From assembly GCA_032719365.1 (NCBI GenBank), contig CM064874.1, positions 40,202,271-40,266,270 on the forward strand: a stretch of 64,000 nt of DNA. Reading direction: 5' to 3'. Below the pieces are notes generated by a model. The model was not told the DNA's origin. It did not search any database and was given only the letters and a program-made list of their open reading frames with translations. The stretch is from Prinsepia uniflora (Eukaryota > Streptophyta > Magnoliopsida > Rosales > Rosaceae). This document shows positions 49,725-61,760 of this stretch, one piece after another. Position 1 is the first letter of the stretch, and each line of letters starts with the position of its first letter. A program made the translations under genes and the position numbers.

Positions 49725-52700
49725 TGGATAGACACTAGAGCTACACACCACATCTGCTCAGATAGGAAGATGTTCACAACCTATCATGAAATGAGCCATG
49801 GGGAATAACTATTTATGGGAAATTCGTCCGCTTCCAAGGTTGAAGGTCAAGGAAAGGTGATCCTCAAGATGACGGAAGAAACTAATTTTGAATGAAGTGC
49901 TACATGTGCCTGACATCCGGAAGAACCTGGTTTCTGGATCTTTGTTAAGCAAGAATGGATTCAGATTGGTCTTTGAATCTGATAAATTTGTACCTACTAA
50001 GAGTGGGATGTATGTGGTGAAAGGGTACTTGAATAATGGTCTTTTCAAGATGAATGTAATGACTATTGTACCTTCTAGTAATAATAATAACACAGTTCGT
50101 TCTGCTTATATTATTGAGTCCCCAAATGTTTGGCATGGTAGATTAGGACATGTTAATTATGATACTATGCGTCGATTAGTTAAAATGGATTTACTACCTA
50201 AATTTAATATTGATGCAAATCACAAGTGTGAAACTTGTGTTGAAGCCAAACAAACTAGAACATCTTTTCATTCTATAGAAAGGAGTACATAACCTCTAGA
50301 ATTAATTCACAGTGATATATGTGATTTAAAGTATGTGCAAACTAGAGGTGGTAAAAAGTATTTCGTTACTTTTATCGATGATTGCACATGATATTGTTAT
50401 GTTTATTTGCTTAGAAGAAAAAATGAAGCCTTAGTAATGTTTCAACATTATAAGAATGAAGTTGAGAATCAACTTAGCAGAAAGATTAAGGTTTTAAGAA
50501 GCGATAAGGGAGGTGAATATGTTACACCCTTTGCAGAGTTCTGTGCTCAACATGGGATTATTCACCAAACCACTGCTCCTTATTCACCTCAAAAAAATGG
50601 TATTGCTGAACGTAAAAACCGAACATTGAAAGAAATGATGAATGCTATGTTGATAAGTTCTGGAGCTACCTAGAATTTTTGGGGAGAAGCTTTGCTTTCT
50701 GAAAATTATATTCTCAATAAATTACTTCATACGAAGTTAGAAAACACGCCTTATGAGTTATGGAAAGGTCGAAGGCCTTCTTAAAAATATCTCAAAGTAT
50801 GGAGGTGTCTTGCTAAGGTAGCGGTGTCAGATCCTAAAAGGGTTAAAATAGGACCAAAAACCATTGATTGTGTATTCATTGGTTATGCTTCTAATAGTAG
50901 TGCTTATTGATTCCTTGTACATAAGTCAGATAACAGTGAAGTGCATGTGAATACAATTATTGAATCAAGGAATGCAACATTTTTTGAGAATGTGTTTCCT
51001 TGGAAAGATGCACACGAACAAAGTTCTCATAAAAGAACTTATGATAGCAGTAATCTTGACAATCATCAAGATCAATCAAATCAAAGATCTGAAGGACTTG
51101 AAAATGAGGCTGAACCTAGATGAAGTAAAAGGGCAAGAACTTCTAAGTCGTTTGGTCCCGATTTTCTAACATATTTGTTGGAAAATGAACCTCAAACCTA
51201 CAAAGAAGCATTGTCATCCCCTGAAGCTCCTTTTTGGAAAAAGGCTATTAATGCTGAAGTGGATTCCATTCTACTAAACCATACATGGGAATTAGTGGAT
51301 CTTCCTCTTGGGAATAAACCTTTGGGTTATAAATGGATTTTTAAAAGGAAGATGAGAGCCGATGGATCCATAGATAAGTATAAGGCAAGACTTGTTATCA
51401 AAGGTTATAACCAAAAAGAAAGCTTAGACTATTTTGATACTTACTCACCAGTTACGAGAATAACATCCATTAGAATGTTAATTGTAATGGCTGCTTTGCA
51501 TAATCTTGAAATACATCAAATAGATGTTAAAACGGCCTTTCTAAACAGTGATTTAGAGGAGGAGATTTACATGGAACAACTAGAAGGATTCATTGTTCCT
51601 AGACAAGAGAAGAAAGTATGTAGGCATATTAAGTCTTTGTACGACATAAAGCAAGCACCAAAGCAATGGCATATAAAATTTGACAATGCAATGATGTCAA
51701 ATGGATTCAAGATTAATGAGTGTGATAAATGTGTCTACAAAAAAGTCACGTCAAATGGTTATGTCATTGTATGTCTTTATGTAGACGACATGCTCATTAT
51801 TGGTAGTAATAATGATATGATTAAATCTGCCATGAGAATGTTGACTGGTAAGTTTGATATGAAAAATATGGGAGTTGCAGATGTTATTTTAGGAATTAAG
51901 ATTTCTAGAACTCCTGATGGATTAATATTGTCTCAATGTCATTACATTGAGAAAATACTTTCCAAGTTTGGAGAGTATGATAGTAATCCAATAAAAACTC
52001 CATATGAAAAAAACATTTATTTAACTAAAAATACTGGTCAAGGCATATCACAAGTTGAATATGCACGTATAATTGGCAGTTTGATGTATGTCACGAACTG
52101 CACACGCCCTGACTTAGCTTACTCAGTTAATAAGTTGAGTAGATTTACAAGTAATCTTGGAAGAGATCATTGGAAAGTTATAGTCAGAGTTCTTGCGTAT
52201 TTAAACTATACCAAGAATTATGGACTGTACTACACAAGATATCCATCTATTTTAGAAGGCTATACAGATGCAAACTGGATATCAAATTAGAAAGACTCAA
52301 ACTCCACAAGTGGATATGTCTTTACAGTAGGTGGTGCATCGGTCTCTTGAAAATCGGCTAAGCAAATATGCATAGCTAGATCCACTATGGAATCTGAATT
52401 TATCGCTTTAGATAAAGCTCTAGAAGAAGCCGAGTGGCTTCGTAATTTCTCAGAAGATATTCCAAATTGGCCGAAACCTGTGTCTGCTTTGTGTGTACAC
52501 TGTGATAGTCAGTTGGCTATTGAAAGGGCACAAAATATTATGTATAATGGTAAGTCTCGACACATACGTCGAAGACATAATACCATTCGACAACTGCTCC
52601 CAAGTGGTATTATTACCATTGACTATATAAAGTCAAAAGAAAATTTAGCAGATCCGTTTATAAAAGCTTTAACAAGAGAGCAAGTTTATAAATTATCGAG

Positions 52701-52728
52701 GGGAATGGGGCTAAAGCCTATTTCTTAA
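49725..52728 (+). pseudogene. copia 2 pol: protease, integrase, reverse transcriptase, RNase H
   Basis: The protease box reads Asp-Thr-Arg-Ala-Thr-His-His, with Arg in place of the catalytic Gly. A stop at 49806 and a frameshift near 49875 follow. Integrase spans about 50120-51000, with the finger (HVNYDT.., CETCVEAK), Asp residues in IHSDICDLK, and SDKGGEYV. Reverse transcriptase spans 51175-52290, with QIDVKTAFLN and the active site LYVDDM near 51777. RNase H spans 52290-52728, with ESEFIALDKALEEAEWL and SRHIRRRHNTIR. Stops lie at 50290, 50389, 50671, 50782, 50908, 51121, 52288 and 52348. Several look like TGG, CGA or CAA/CAG codons changed by one transition. Confidence 0.93.
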
Positions 52729-53310
52729 TAGTTTGCATGATGGACACCCAACCTAGTTGACTGAAGATCCCAAGATCTAGGTTTAAAAGGGACAACTAAA
52801 TTATGTATAACTGAAACAAGAGCATTGTGGGGATATTCCCTTTTCCTATTCCTATGATGAGACAATGCTGCCTACATCGTGTGAGGGTAAACTCAGCTTT
52901 TAATGATTCCTATGACTTAGAAATCTATGTAGGGTATAATAGGATACTCTTAATAGAAATACACCTATATCAGTGCAAAATGAGGCCGTTTCTATGAGAA
53001 TTTTAAGGCTGAATTCTCTAAAGCATTGATGAATACCAGGAGTGTCCATGGCCGGAAGGACACAACATAGAACCAAACGTGTCAGAAAGGGTATTATGTG
53101 AGTAAGATTGTCTTGGTTTACATAAACGGTTGGGCGGTTCAAGACATCACGTTCACTGGTTAGCTAGTAAATCCGATCTTATTTTACTAAGAAAAGTTCA
53201 AGGCCAAAAACTACCTATCCCGATGTGGTACCTTTTCGACTAAACTCTCTTAAACGTCTGCATAATTTTAAATTTGCATTATCAACCTAATTTCCATTCA
53301 TGTGAGGAAT
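52729..53310 (+). other. copia 2 3' untranslated region
   Basis: Non-coding stretch between the RNase H stop and the 3' LTR. The bases just before the LTR (TGTGAGGAAT) are a weak polypurine tract. No other feature was seen. Confidence 0.6.
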
Positions 53311-54028
53311 TGTTAGAAAATTTAAATATTTATATTTAAATTCTAATGATGTGAATGGGAATTTAAAAAGAAAATGACTACATACAATGTCTCTTATGGA
53401 AATGATGTGTCTTTTATGGAAGTGATGTGTCTTTTATGGAAATGATGTGCTTTTATTAAAGATGTGTCTTTTATTAAAAGATGTGTCTTTTATTAAAAGA
53501 TGTGTCTTTTATTAAGAGATGTGTCTCTTATTAAGAGATGTATTCCTTATTAAAAGATGTATACTTTATTTAATAGATGTATCTCTTATTAAGATATGTG
53601 TCTCTTATGAAGAGATGTTAACACATCTATAAATAGAGTTGCCCACAATTCATTTCATTCATTCAAAAAACAAATATTCAATCATTCAATACATTTTTGG
53701 AGATTGAATATTAGGTCTAGAAAAATATATAGTTTTAGAATATTTCAAGAGAGAGTTTAAACACAGTTTGAGTTCGCTATTCTTGTGGATTGAAGTGTTG
53801 CTTCCACAAGAAGCCAATCATTGTATCCTGGGAGACGTTTGCCAAGTAAAATCTTTGAGTACCGGTGAGGAGGCAATTTCGTCTTAAGGAAATAGAACTA
53901 AGTTCTAGACTCGATCACCTGTAAAGTGTCTATTACTTTGATTTCTTGTGTATTTCATTTTGAATGTAAAGTTTCGTTTTATTTTCATTTTTATGTGAAT
54001 ATAACAATTATCAATATTTTTACCTACA
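53311..54028 (+). repeat. 3' LTR of copia 2
   Basis: 718 bp, colinear with the 5' LTR. The 18-bp length difference equals one unit of its internal palindromic repeat. The end reads TTTTTACCTACA against TTTTTAACAACA in the 5' copy. Confidence 0.92.
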
Positions 54029-54033
54029 CAAAA

Positions 54034-54990
54034 AATTCTGAATAAGCTCAGCAAGTACTTCTCTCCTAATTGTCTTGCCTCCACAACTAAGCTCTCTTCC
54101 CTATTCTTGAAAAATGTCGGCTTCCCTACAATTTTCAAGCTCAAAGCTCATGGTTTTTTTTTTTAATTCGTTAATCGTTTTAGAATTTTTTTTCTTAAAG
54201 CCTTGTAATTTAATTTGTATGACCTTAATGCATCTTGGCCACAACGAATTTTCTCTCCCGAATCTTGTTGCGGGGCGAGTGAACAACCGTATTTGGGTTC
54301 TTCATAGCTGATTCCTAGGATTTGGATGCAGATTTGGCCGCAGGGGAAGCTGAGGGTTTTGGACTTGGAGAAAATTTAGGGTTCAAATTCTCACCATATA
54401 TGCAGTGCTCCTGCTTCTTGGATCGAGACCCAATTTGGTCCTTCACAGGAGTCACATGTCTGGCCTTTGTATTGAGCTTATTGACATTCTCACCATATCT
54501 GCAGTGATCATGCTTCTTGGATCGAGAACCAGTTTGGTCCTTCACAAGAGTCACAAGTCTGGTTTTTGTATTGAGCTTATCGATAATTTTCTTTGATATG
54601 TTAGAAGATGTCTCAAATCTTGTCCCGGACCAAAAAAAAAATAGGACAAAGGATTTGACAAATTGAAATCAGAAACAAATGAAAAAGGATTCGCCTCAAA
54701 CTAAAATCACAATGCATAAACAGAAGTTACTAAAACACATGGATTCGAATAAACATAGACAGTAAGAACACTGGACAAATCGAGTAATCCTGATTTAAAT
54801 CAGAACAAATTCAAGTGGCACGCGAAAAAGAAAAAAAGAATATTAAGGAACTTGAGTTAATTTTCGCCCACAAAGATTGTGATGAGCGAGATTTGGCAGT
54901 GGGAACTGGGTGAATTTTTGCCCGAAGAACAACGAGTTTGAAAGAGGAAGAAGAACTTTAGGTTTTTTTGTTCAAATGAAATAATGGGGC
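54034..54990 (-). pseudogene. Remnant of a small plant gene of unknown function
   Basis: On the minus strand a frame from about 54640 to 54315 reads two tandem 33-residue copies, xKLNTKxRxVTxVKDQ then GSRSKKxxHCxYGEN. A Ser/Pro/Ala-rich tail and a stop follow. About ten codons further, another frame gives MKNPNTVVHSPRNKIRE and a basic Arg-Lys-Phe-Val-Val-Ala-Lys stretch that resembles a conserved motif of uncharacterised plant proteins (from memory, not checked). A poly-A/T run at 54150-54165 and stops interrupt the rest. Upstream (54650-54980) the minus strand looks like a 5' leader. Copia 2 lies immediately downstream. I do not recognise a function, and the reading is broken, so pseudogene is the safer call. 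Confidence 0.45.
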
Positions 54991-55000
54991 TATAAGTTGG

Positions 55001-55230
55001 CTAAGTTTTTTTTCTTAGTATATGTAATTGGGTCATTTGAGTAAATATATAAAAATGAGGTTTACTTTAGATAGTCTTCTGAAGACAAAACTATTTCAGA
55101 AATTATGGTTCTTGAAAGAGTTATATTAGCTAATTTTTGTTGATTTTACTTGAATGAAAAAACTATTTCAGAATTTATGATTCTTGAAAGAGCGATATAA
55201 GCTAATTTCTGTTGATTTTACTTTAATATA
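55001..55230. repeat. Two-copy tandem repeat, about 73 bp
   Basis: CTATTTCAGAAWTTATGRTT occurs at 55090 and 55163, followed in both by CTTGAAAGAG and TTGATTTTACTT. No gene was seen in this stretch. Confidence 0.75.
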
Positions 55231-55345
55231 TTTGTCAAATAGTACAATGTATAAATAGTGTACAAAGGTGAGATATTTTTGGAGATAAATTGAATTGGTG
55301 GAGAGAAGTCAACGCTGCAGTAAGGGCAGTTGCCTTGTTGAGGTG
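55231..55345 (-). mobile_element. Short LTR fragment related to copia 1
   Basis: TGTCAAATAGTACAATGTATAAATAG and onward matches 21890-21990 and the inverse of 21450-21551. It is an isolated terminal fragment, possibly a solo LTR. After 55345 it departs from the other copies by about 26 extra bases before a GGATTTGAGGAGATA-like block resumes. Confidence 0.75.
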
Positions 55346-55881
55346 ATTCGCTTTGTTTGTGCAGGAATTGAAGGATTTGAGGAGATATCGCTGATACTAA
55401 CCGAGAGGAAGAAAAAGATGGTCTAACCAAGTCAAACAACGACATATGTTTTGTCTAGTTTTTGTACCAAATTCAGATCTCATTGGATTCACTTTCTCCA
55501 CTGAATACGATCTTTGTTCAATTTTTCGTTTCAGCTTTAATTAGGCAATTAACATTGCATTAAAACTAACCAGTAAAGCCTTCTTTCTCAATAGCAGAAC
55601 ACGGCAAATCATCATATCATTACCCTCGGTGTGAAAAGTAAACACCATATGGGGTTAAACTAAACAAAGACAGCAAATACAATTTAACACAATACTTGAC
55701 GATCGATGCATCCAAAGTCTTGTAAGTATAAGATTGTAAGGTGAGCTGAGCCCTAGCTTTGACTATTCCCATGTCTATGAAAGGCTAAAATAAATTCACT
55801 CATTCACATGTCGATCAAAACTGAGCTGAACAGATGCAGCAATCTACGGAAACATTGCAAACTATAACTACATGGGATGAT
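55346..55881. other. Intergenic DNA and probable 3' UTR of the LNK-like gene
   Basis: No separate gene seen. The part nearest 55880 is probably the 3' untranslated region of the minus-strand gene. A single poly(A) signal cannot be fixed from the sequence. Confidence 0.5.
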
Positions 55882-55966
55882 TTATGTACAGACAAAGTAC
55901 TGAGTAATTTCTTCAAACTCGTTTGGCCACCCAATCTTGCCATCAGCCCCTTCTTCAAAAGGCGGT

Positions 55967-58900
55967 CTAGAACCCGGTTGTAGACTCAAACCCCATCATC
56001 GGAGTCTTCCTCTTCCCACTGGTATCACATGGCGGGAAACTTACATGAATTTCATCTGTCGCAATGTCCATGTCTCTTTGACCAAGTATTGGAACTTCGG
56101 CATCATGTGGTATCACTGAGAGGTGATGTGAACTGGGGAGTTGAGGGCGGTACTCGTTGTCAGTTTGTCGCCCAGCAATTCTGACGACTTCTTGGTTAGA
56201 ATCAAAGGGTGCTCCTCCAGAAAGGCCTTGTCCATTAAAGTCCATCTCGTTAAACATGAGGTTTGCAATGGCTCTATCAATGGTGTTCGTCTTCAATTCC
56301 GTTTCTTTCTTGCTCCCTGGCCTGAATATGAAAATTACTTTCTGGTCAGGAGGGACCGTGCGAGTACCAATAACCAGGACACAGCACAAGACGTTAACAA
56401 ACTAAACTACAAGCAACGTTAAGAACACACATGGCAGATAGGATTCGTGGCCCAAATCATTGCCTCATGGCCAGTTTGGTGTTATTATATACTGCAACTG
56501 CAACTGCAACTACAAGCTCGTGTTGGAACACCTGGGAGTACTTTGAAGTAGTAATAGTATAAGGCTTGTTTGGTGGACAGGAATGGATTAGACTGGAAAA
56601 GTCATAAAATTCAAGCTATATCATCGTGTATAATCTCCTCCAAGAATCAAATGATCTACTTCTACATCTAAATTAGCTTGAACCCATGACCTTTCCTATC
56701 CAATTCAGTCCTACCTACACATGCCCATATGAGTAAAATAAACAGTACCCTCCCAAACATCATCTCGATATTCTAGCATTCGAATAATCTCAATCCTCTT
56801 CCACGTATACATAAGTTTTACCATTGTCAAACCATGAACGTTTCACCCAAATAGTGAACAATAATTGTCAATCATGACGGTCAAATTAAAGGCTACAGTT
56901 TCATATTGGTGATAGGATAATTTGTTATTGGATACCCATTCCATTTAGGTTGCATGACAACATGGTGAGCTTGTGAACATAAAATGCATGAAATTAAATT
57001 AACGTAAATGGAGCAGTATCACAAAATATACCTGATTGTTTGATCCTGTGCTGTCCATACCGACTGTTCTTCAGTTTCAATTGCTTGACCTCCATCTTGG
57101 CTCTGAGTGGCGTGGTTTTCTTTTGAGTTGTTTGCAAGGCGGTAAAGGGCATCTCGAAAGCAAATGCGAGTCTTTTCAGTCAACTGATCATTCAAAGACA
57201 CAGTAAGATTCCATAACCAAACATGAATGTTCACAACATACAAAACAGAGCAAAAGTCTACAACAAATATTGAATGTGAAGTACAGCGCAACATGCGCAT
57301 TATTCTGCTTTTAAAATTTAAGTTTACCTGTGTCATCACCATTTCCAGTTCATGCAATACAGATTCTTCAACTGATGTTTCCTCACCGGTGGGCCCATTC
57401 ATGTTTCCTTTCTCACCAGTGAAGACTCCTGCAGCCTGAGAACGATATACAAAATTACATAGATGAGATTTAAGGACTGCAGAAATGCTACAGATGTTAG
57501 GAGAAAATAATTAAGAAACTAATACTAAAATTCAACTCCAATAACAGAAATTAGCAACGTTCCCAAAGGGGTTCTGTTTCTAAAAATTTATTATCTCCTC
57601 AGCACGGCAGTATCAAAATGTCCAGACGAAGAGATAATAGACAGAAATTTCAGCATATAACTAACACGCACATCCCTCCACAAACGGACCAGTATTCTTT
57701 CCCTAAGTTTTGCAAAACATACCTTTTTCTATAAGATTAAAAAGGAAAAAAAGAGAACACAACAAAACTCGGGGAATTTTTTAACATCTAAGTTTTTTCT
57801 TCCCGTTTTTCATTTAAACATAGAAGGGAGAGAAAGTGAGAAGAAGACAGGGAGTAAAGTAAACAAAAGAGCTTTTGGAAACTTATTAATACCAATATGA
57901 AACAGCTTTTTTCTTCTAGTTTAAAATATATATATATAAATGAAAAACATCACCATATGGGAAATGCAGTAATTACTTGAACTGTCTTTTTGAAATTAAT
58001 GTGTAACAAGAAAACAATTTCCATCCAGGGTGAGCGGAGACCTAATGCTCGAACTTGTTTCCAGAAAAAGGAAAACAATTTTAAGAAATAAAAAAATACG
58101 ACGAAAACAATTTACTTTTACAAAGACAAAATATTGGAATTTTAGGAATGCTAAAAGACAAACCATAATAACGTACAACAAAATTTATAAACCAAACAAG
58201 ACTCACGAAAAACAAAGAAACCAAACAAGACTCACGAAAAACAAAGAAACAAAACGAAGAGGAACTTTATGAAGCAACATTTGAACATAAAACTGCTGCT
58301 GACTCAAGGTAAGAAGCTTTGTGTTATAACTTTAAACCTTGGCAGATTTTCAAAGTCAACCAATAATATGACTGGCAGATATAAATGCCATAAACATAAA
58401 AAGCATTCGAAACACTCTTTCCATGAAGTTGAGTCAATGCTCCTAAAGCATAGGCGATCCTCTCATATTTTCGCTTCAATATAGCCAAACCAAGTAGCTG
58501 GTATCAACTCTCTTCTTGGTAAGATACTATCAGTAGAACCACTACATGGTCAAAGATGAATACCCACAATAGATAAATCACAGTATTCCACATCTTAAAT
58601 TACCCACTGTGACTTATGTCTTAAACTTAAAAAGGGAAAATAGTATTTTATAAGGAAAGAGCACCAGACCAAATTCAGGACATCAAACTGTCCGTTAGTA
58701 TACCAAAGTTTAGTGAAAGGAAGCCGCTATCGGCACTCCAGAAAAGTAATCCTGTAACTCCAACCTCATGAAAAAATAAGAGCTGGAATGCAGAACCTTA
58801 CTTTCTTGGATGTGAATATCACCTCCCTAATGAAATTGCTCCCTAAAGATGAAGTCTCCATAAGTGTAACCACAATAATCATTGACACTTTAAAAATCAG

Positions 58901-60244
58901 GGGATTAGTTCCCTAAAACGAAATAGACACCCTGTTACAGACAGTCATGTGGAAACTACATAGAAACCATGACATTAAGAATTTCCAGTTATAGATGATC
59001 AACTCTGGTGCTACAAAGCTTTCAGGTACGCCAAGTAATTTATGTTTAGATCTATTGTCACCATATGGATACAAACATACTAGTAACCTAATCATGTCAT
59101 AATACATCTGTCCTGGATAAAGAACAAGGGAAGCTAATGGTTCCACAAATAAAAAGTGCCCTCTGGCCAGTTCCGGACTTAAATGCAAATAAAAATCTCA
59201 CCTTTACTGGTGGACAATCTTTTTTATCCGAGTTGCAGTGAATGTACTGTGAAGTAGTGGCATGCCCTTTCTCTGAACCCAGCGCTGGTGAAAACGCATG
59301 AGTTTTAAGATACTTTGAGCTTCCTGCACTGTGTACACTGCTCGAGATACTTTGTGATTCCAAACTCATGTTTTCCGAGACATTATCGGTGGGCAGCATG
59401 CCACTGGAATCGGGAGAAAAATAGAACGACTGGTGTACATTTTCTTCCCCAGGAAGATCATCAAGTAAGGAACTCCTGCATTAAGAAAAACCAAAAGGTG
59501 AGAAACAAAGCACAAGAAAAATGAGTTGACATTTTGATTGAAGTAAAGCACTTAGGATATTGGCATATTGGAAATCATATGGATATTGAATTGCCAATGA
59601 CAAAATTTTGATCTTTTAAAATAGGACCAAGAACAAAATAGGATCTTGCCTTTGCCATTGTTGACTATCATGCAGCCGATGCCATCTTCTTTAATGGCAT
59701 CAACCCCAAGATAAACTAGTGCAGAATATGACATTAAAACACAATGGAGCGATTCAATTTCCGTTGCATTTCCTAGGATGCCATAATTGATGATGACAAT
59801 TAAGGCAGTAAAGAAACTACATGATTTACTACATGCACTAAATCAAGTATCTTAATCCCAGAGGTTACGCTTGTACAAGAAAATGTCATCCATCTGTTCG
59901 AGTCCTGCTAGGTCTTCAAGCTGACTGTTGGCCCCATTGTATAAATGTGTGGACTGCTGATGAGAATCCTCAGAATATCCTTCACCACATACACTTGAAC
60001 TGCTAGAAAGATCTTTTTCATTAACAGAAGTTTCCATCTCCAAGTTTTCAAACAAACTGCTACCACTAAAGTTGGGCTCTTTAGTGAATTGTGGATACAT
60101 AGAAAAATATTTATTGGGCGACTGAAAGCATTCAGATGCACTGATTCCCCATTTTGACCAATTCTCTGCTGATGGAAGCCTGTCTGTTGCTCCATCGTTG
60201 GGAACAACAAGATCATCAATTCCACTCCCGTAATACCACTCCAT
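55967..60244 (-). CDS. LNK3: LNK-family protein (night light-inducible and clock-regulated), LNK3-like
   Basis: LNK proteins are nuclear co-activators that bind RVE8-type MYB factors and link light to evening clock genes. Five coding exons with GT..AG borders are 60244-59877, 59475-59202, 57435-57328, 57183-57032 and 56321-55967. They join in frame to 418 residues. The start MEWYYGSGIDDLVVP followed by LPSAENWSKWG is the N-terminal block I associate with LNK3. Later come DDIFLSSLLDDLPG, VLHELEMVMTQLTEKTRICF then RDALYRLA, and TNTIDRAIANLMF, all typical of the family. The paralogue (LNK3 or another) is less certain than the family. After the stop at 55967 an adjacent frame stays open for 27 codons ending at 55882 and looks like the original C-terminus. 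A non-coding first exon lies at about 61050-61390. Confidence 0.87.
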
Positions 60245-61049
60245 TAGAGTTGTTCTGAAACAAAAGATAACCAAAAAGATGTCATAAAAACAAATATAAA
60301 ATGAATAATAATCAGATCCAGTAATTATGATACTTTCAGATTCAAGAATATAATTTGTAAGAACTGGTCATAAAGAAATCAGAAGAAGAAAAAAAAGGGT
60401 AAAAACTTATTTACAAAACTTCACTTATTTTTCAACTCCTAAATCCTAAAATATTTTGGTCAAAAAACACAGACCTACATGTGTTAATTAGTGTGCTCTA
60501 GAGGTAGAATATAACCAGGGAAAAACTAAAAGCTCTCTTTGAGACAACTTATCACCATACTAGTTCAATCACTTCTAGAAGAAGACGATGATGAAAATCT
60601 AACCAAATTGACAACAATACAAAATTTGTTCCAGATCTGATTAGCACAAGAAGGTAAACTACAAGAAGGGCACAAAGAGTCCTTTTCCTTTTCTTTGATC
60701 ACTGATGAATTGATTATCAAAGCCATTAAGCTTCCCAATTTCTTTGATTTTCAACACTAATTTATTCTCTAATTGCGTTAAAAGTTTTGTATTTCATTTC
60801 TTTCATTCACTTTCACGGTATCTGGACCCACAGAACTTACCAAACTAAGAAATACTCAGAATACAGGCCACTGCATCATCAAAGAATTCAAGAACAGCTT
60901 GAACAATAAAGTCAATCCTAGACATAAAAAGGGAAATTCTAAATCAACTAAGACAAAAATCATATCCTCCATCGGCCATCTGAACTACATAAAACAGTCA
61001 TACAGTCCATAAATCAAACTAATGCAAAAACGAAAAAATAAATACCTGG

Positions 61050-61390
61050 TGATCGATTATAGAAAGAAATGAAGAGGACCCAGACGCTGATTCAGATAAG
61101 CAAGTCAGTGCAGATGAAGAAATGAGAAAAGTTTGATGGGTTTTGTTGAAGATGGAGTCTTGAGTGCTTGAGCTGCAGGACAATTGAGGCGGCCTTGGCT
61201 TTTTTGGTGGCCGAGGTTTTATCTATAAAATGCTTCAGAAAATTTGTATAAAGAAAGCAACTTGCAGATAGAAATAAAGCTACAGAGCAAAAGAGAGAGA
61301 AGGAGAAAGGGTAAAGAAGCGAACAGCTAGTTGCTGTGGATTTCTTGTGGCTGAGAATGGGAGGGTGAGATAGTGGTTGAGAGAGCCTCC
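61050..61390 (-). other. Probable 5' UTR exon of the LNK-like gene
   Basis: CT-rich leader-like sequence on minus ends with a donor (CACCAG then GTATTTA at 61049). The next acceptor, TTTCAG at 60257-60255, lies 10 bases before the ATG. The exon is free of ATG over most of its length; one ATG at about 61391 lies at the presumed upstream limit. The transcription start is inferred, not seen. Confidence 0.6.
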
Positions 61391-61760
61391 ATCTAAAACT
61401 GCACCCTCATTGATCCACCTGTCCTAATCTGGTCCCACAAGACGGAAATCAGATAAATTACTTGGTGGAGAATTGGGCTTGGGATGCCGTGACCCTGGGA
61501 ACTGCCTCTGATATTTTATTTCCACAAATACCCCTGTATTTTTTTAATTATAATTTATATGGACCCCTCGCGAAGCAAGTACGTGGGCCAATCGGTCATT
61601 TCACTCGTCAAGTGCTGTAATGACTTTCACGTTAGTTGGTCCCGCATAGATCTCCACGCTGTATACGTGGCTGGATATGCTTGGGCTTTCCTGACACGTG
61701 GCTTCGTATGCTTGGCCTTGAATCACACGTGGCCTCAACAAACGAGCCGAAGGAGTTGTA
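61391..61760 (-). promoter_or_regulatory. LNK-like gene promoter with G-box cluster
   Basis: Four ACGTGG words lie upstream of the first exon: 61581, 61665, and two perfect CACGTG G-boxes at 61695-61700 and 61726-61731, each followed by GC. G-boxes are bound by bZIP and PIF-type bHLH factors and are common in light- and clock-controlled promoters. No exact evening element (AAAATATCT) was found. Confidence 0.55.

Larger units (their letters stand above)
47901..54028 (+). mobile_element. Ty1-copia retrotransposon 2, both LTRs present, pol broken by stops
   Basis: LTRs at 47901-48600 and 53311-54028 start TGTTAGAAAATTT and end in ACA. Flanks CAAAG (47896-47900) and CAAAA (54029-54033) form a 5-bp target duplication with one change. 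Domain order is gag, protease, integrase, reverse transcriptase, RNase H, which defines Ty1-copia. A single gag-pol frame with one frameshift near 49875 and about twelve stops is readable. It cannot encode its own proteins. The surrounding DNA is not LTR-like on the right, so it probably landed beside or inside a small gene (54034-54990). Confidence 0.95.

Noticed and set aside
55969..55988. A tiny intron (GTCTAC..TTCTAG) that would restore the LNK-like C-terminal frame
   Set aside because: About 20 bases is well below the shortest plant introns. A frameshifting duplication explains the sequence better.
56141..56422. 93-codon plus-strand frame
   Set aside because: It is antisense to the last coding exon of the LNK-like gene, whose minus-strand frame carries the family motifs.
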